This document shows positions 14,926 through 14,937 of a DNA stretch of 14,937 nucleotides, piece after piece (within the stretch, counting starts at the first letter, position 1; each line of letters opens with the position of its first letter). The position numbers and the translations under genes are program-made. The notes under the pieces were generated by a model, which was not told the origin of the DNA, searched no databases, and saw only the letters and a program-made list of their open reading frames with translations. Source of the stretch: an uncultured Clostridia bacterium. GTDB taxonomy: Bacteria; Bacillota; Clostridia; TANB77; CAG-508. The DNA lies in the NCBI GenBank assembly GCA_934155625.1, contig CAKPHD010000037.1, positions 1-14,937 of the forward strand, read 5' to 3'.

Positions 14926-14937
14926 GCATTTTTCTAA

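Noticed and set aside
1..14937. tRNA, rRNA, CRISPR array, riboswitch, transposase gene
   Set aside because: No GC-rich structured RNA, regular spacer-repeat array or transposase motif was found on either strand by reading.

Overview
The window reads as chromosomal DNA of a very AT-rich, endospore-forming Firmicute, most likely an anaerobic clostridium. Every convincing gene lies on the minus strand, so reading order runs from high to low coordinates. The main evidence for a spore former is a complete spoIIIA operon. Low GC, strong AGGAGG-type ribosome binding sites and the gene families fit Clostridia. The species cannot be told from the sequence.

Layout in reading order. (1) 14825-11297 is an envelope-stress cassette: a PAP2-type lipid phosphatase, an OmpR-family response regulator, a membrane histidine kinase, a stem-loop terminator, and a MacB-type ABC ATPase plus a duplicated-FtsX permease. 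The ABC pair has its own promoter, with a PhoB-box-like tandem repeat (two AAGTGAC sites, 11-bp period) just upstream of its -10. The simplest model is that the kinase senses something outside the membrane and the regulator switches on the ABC pump. (2) 8642-7524 is a cytosolic HELAH metallopeptidase resembling the catalytic end of M3 oligopeptidases. Its C-terminus appears to have lost its frame. (3) 7226-6501 is a YebC/TACO1-family translation factor. (4) 6401-5154 is an unrecognised single-pass membrane protein. (5) 5066-81 is spoIIIAA-AB-AC-AD-AE-AF-AG-AH, which encodes the mother-cell half of the SpoIIIA-SpoIIQ channel joining mother cell and forespore. The genes are tightly packed, with two overlaps.

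The most unusual spot is the start of spoIIIAA (4941-5066). A well-placed ribosome binding site and a plausible N-terminus are out of frame with the intact ATPase body. The break coincides with a GC-rich 36-bp-period repeat that looks unlike its surroundings and resembles a small REP/MITE-type insertion. The other observations worth checking are the response-regulator operator, the frame break in the metallopeptidase, and a promoter that shares bases with the yebC terminator. I found no tRNA, rRNA, CRISPR array, transposase or plus-strand gene that I can support.
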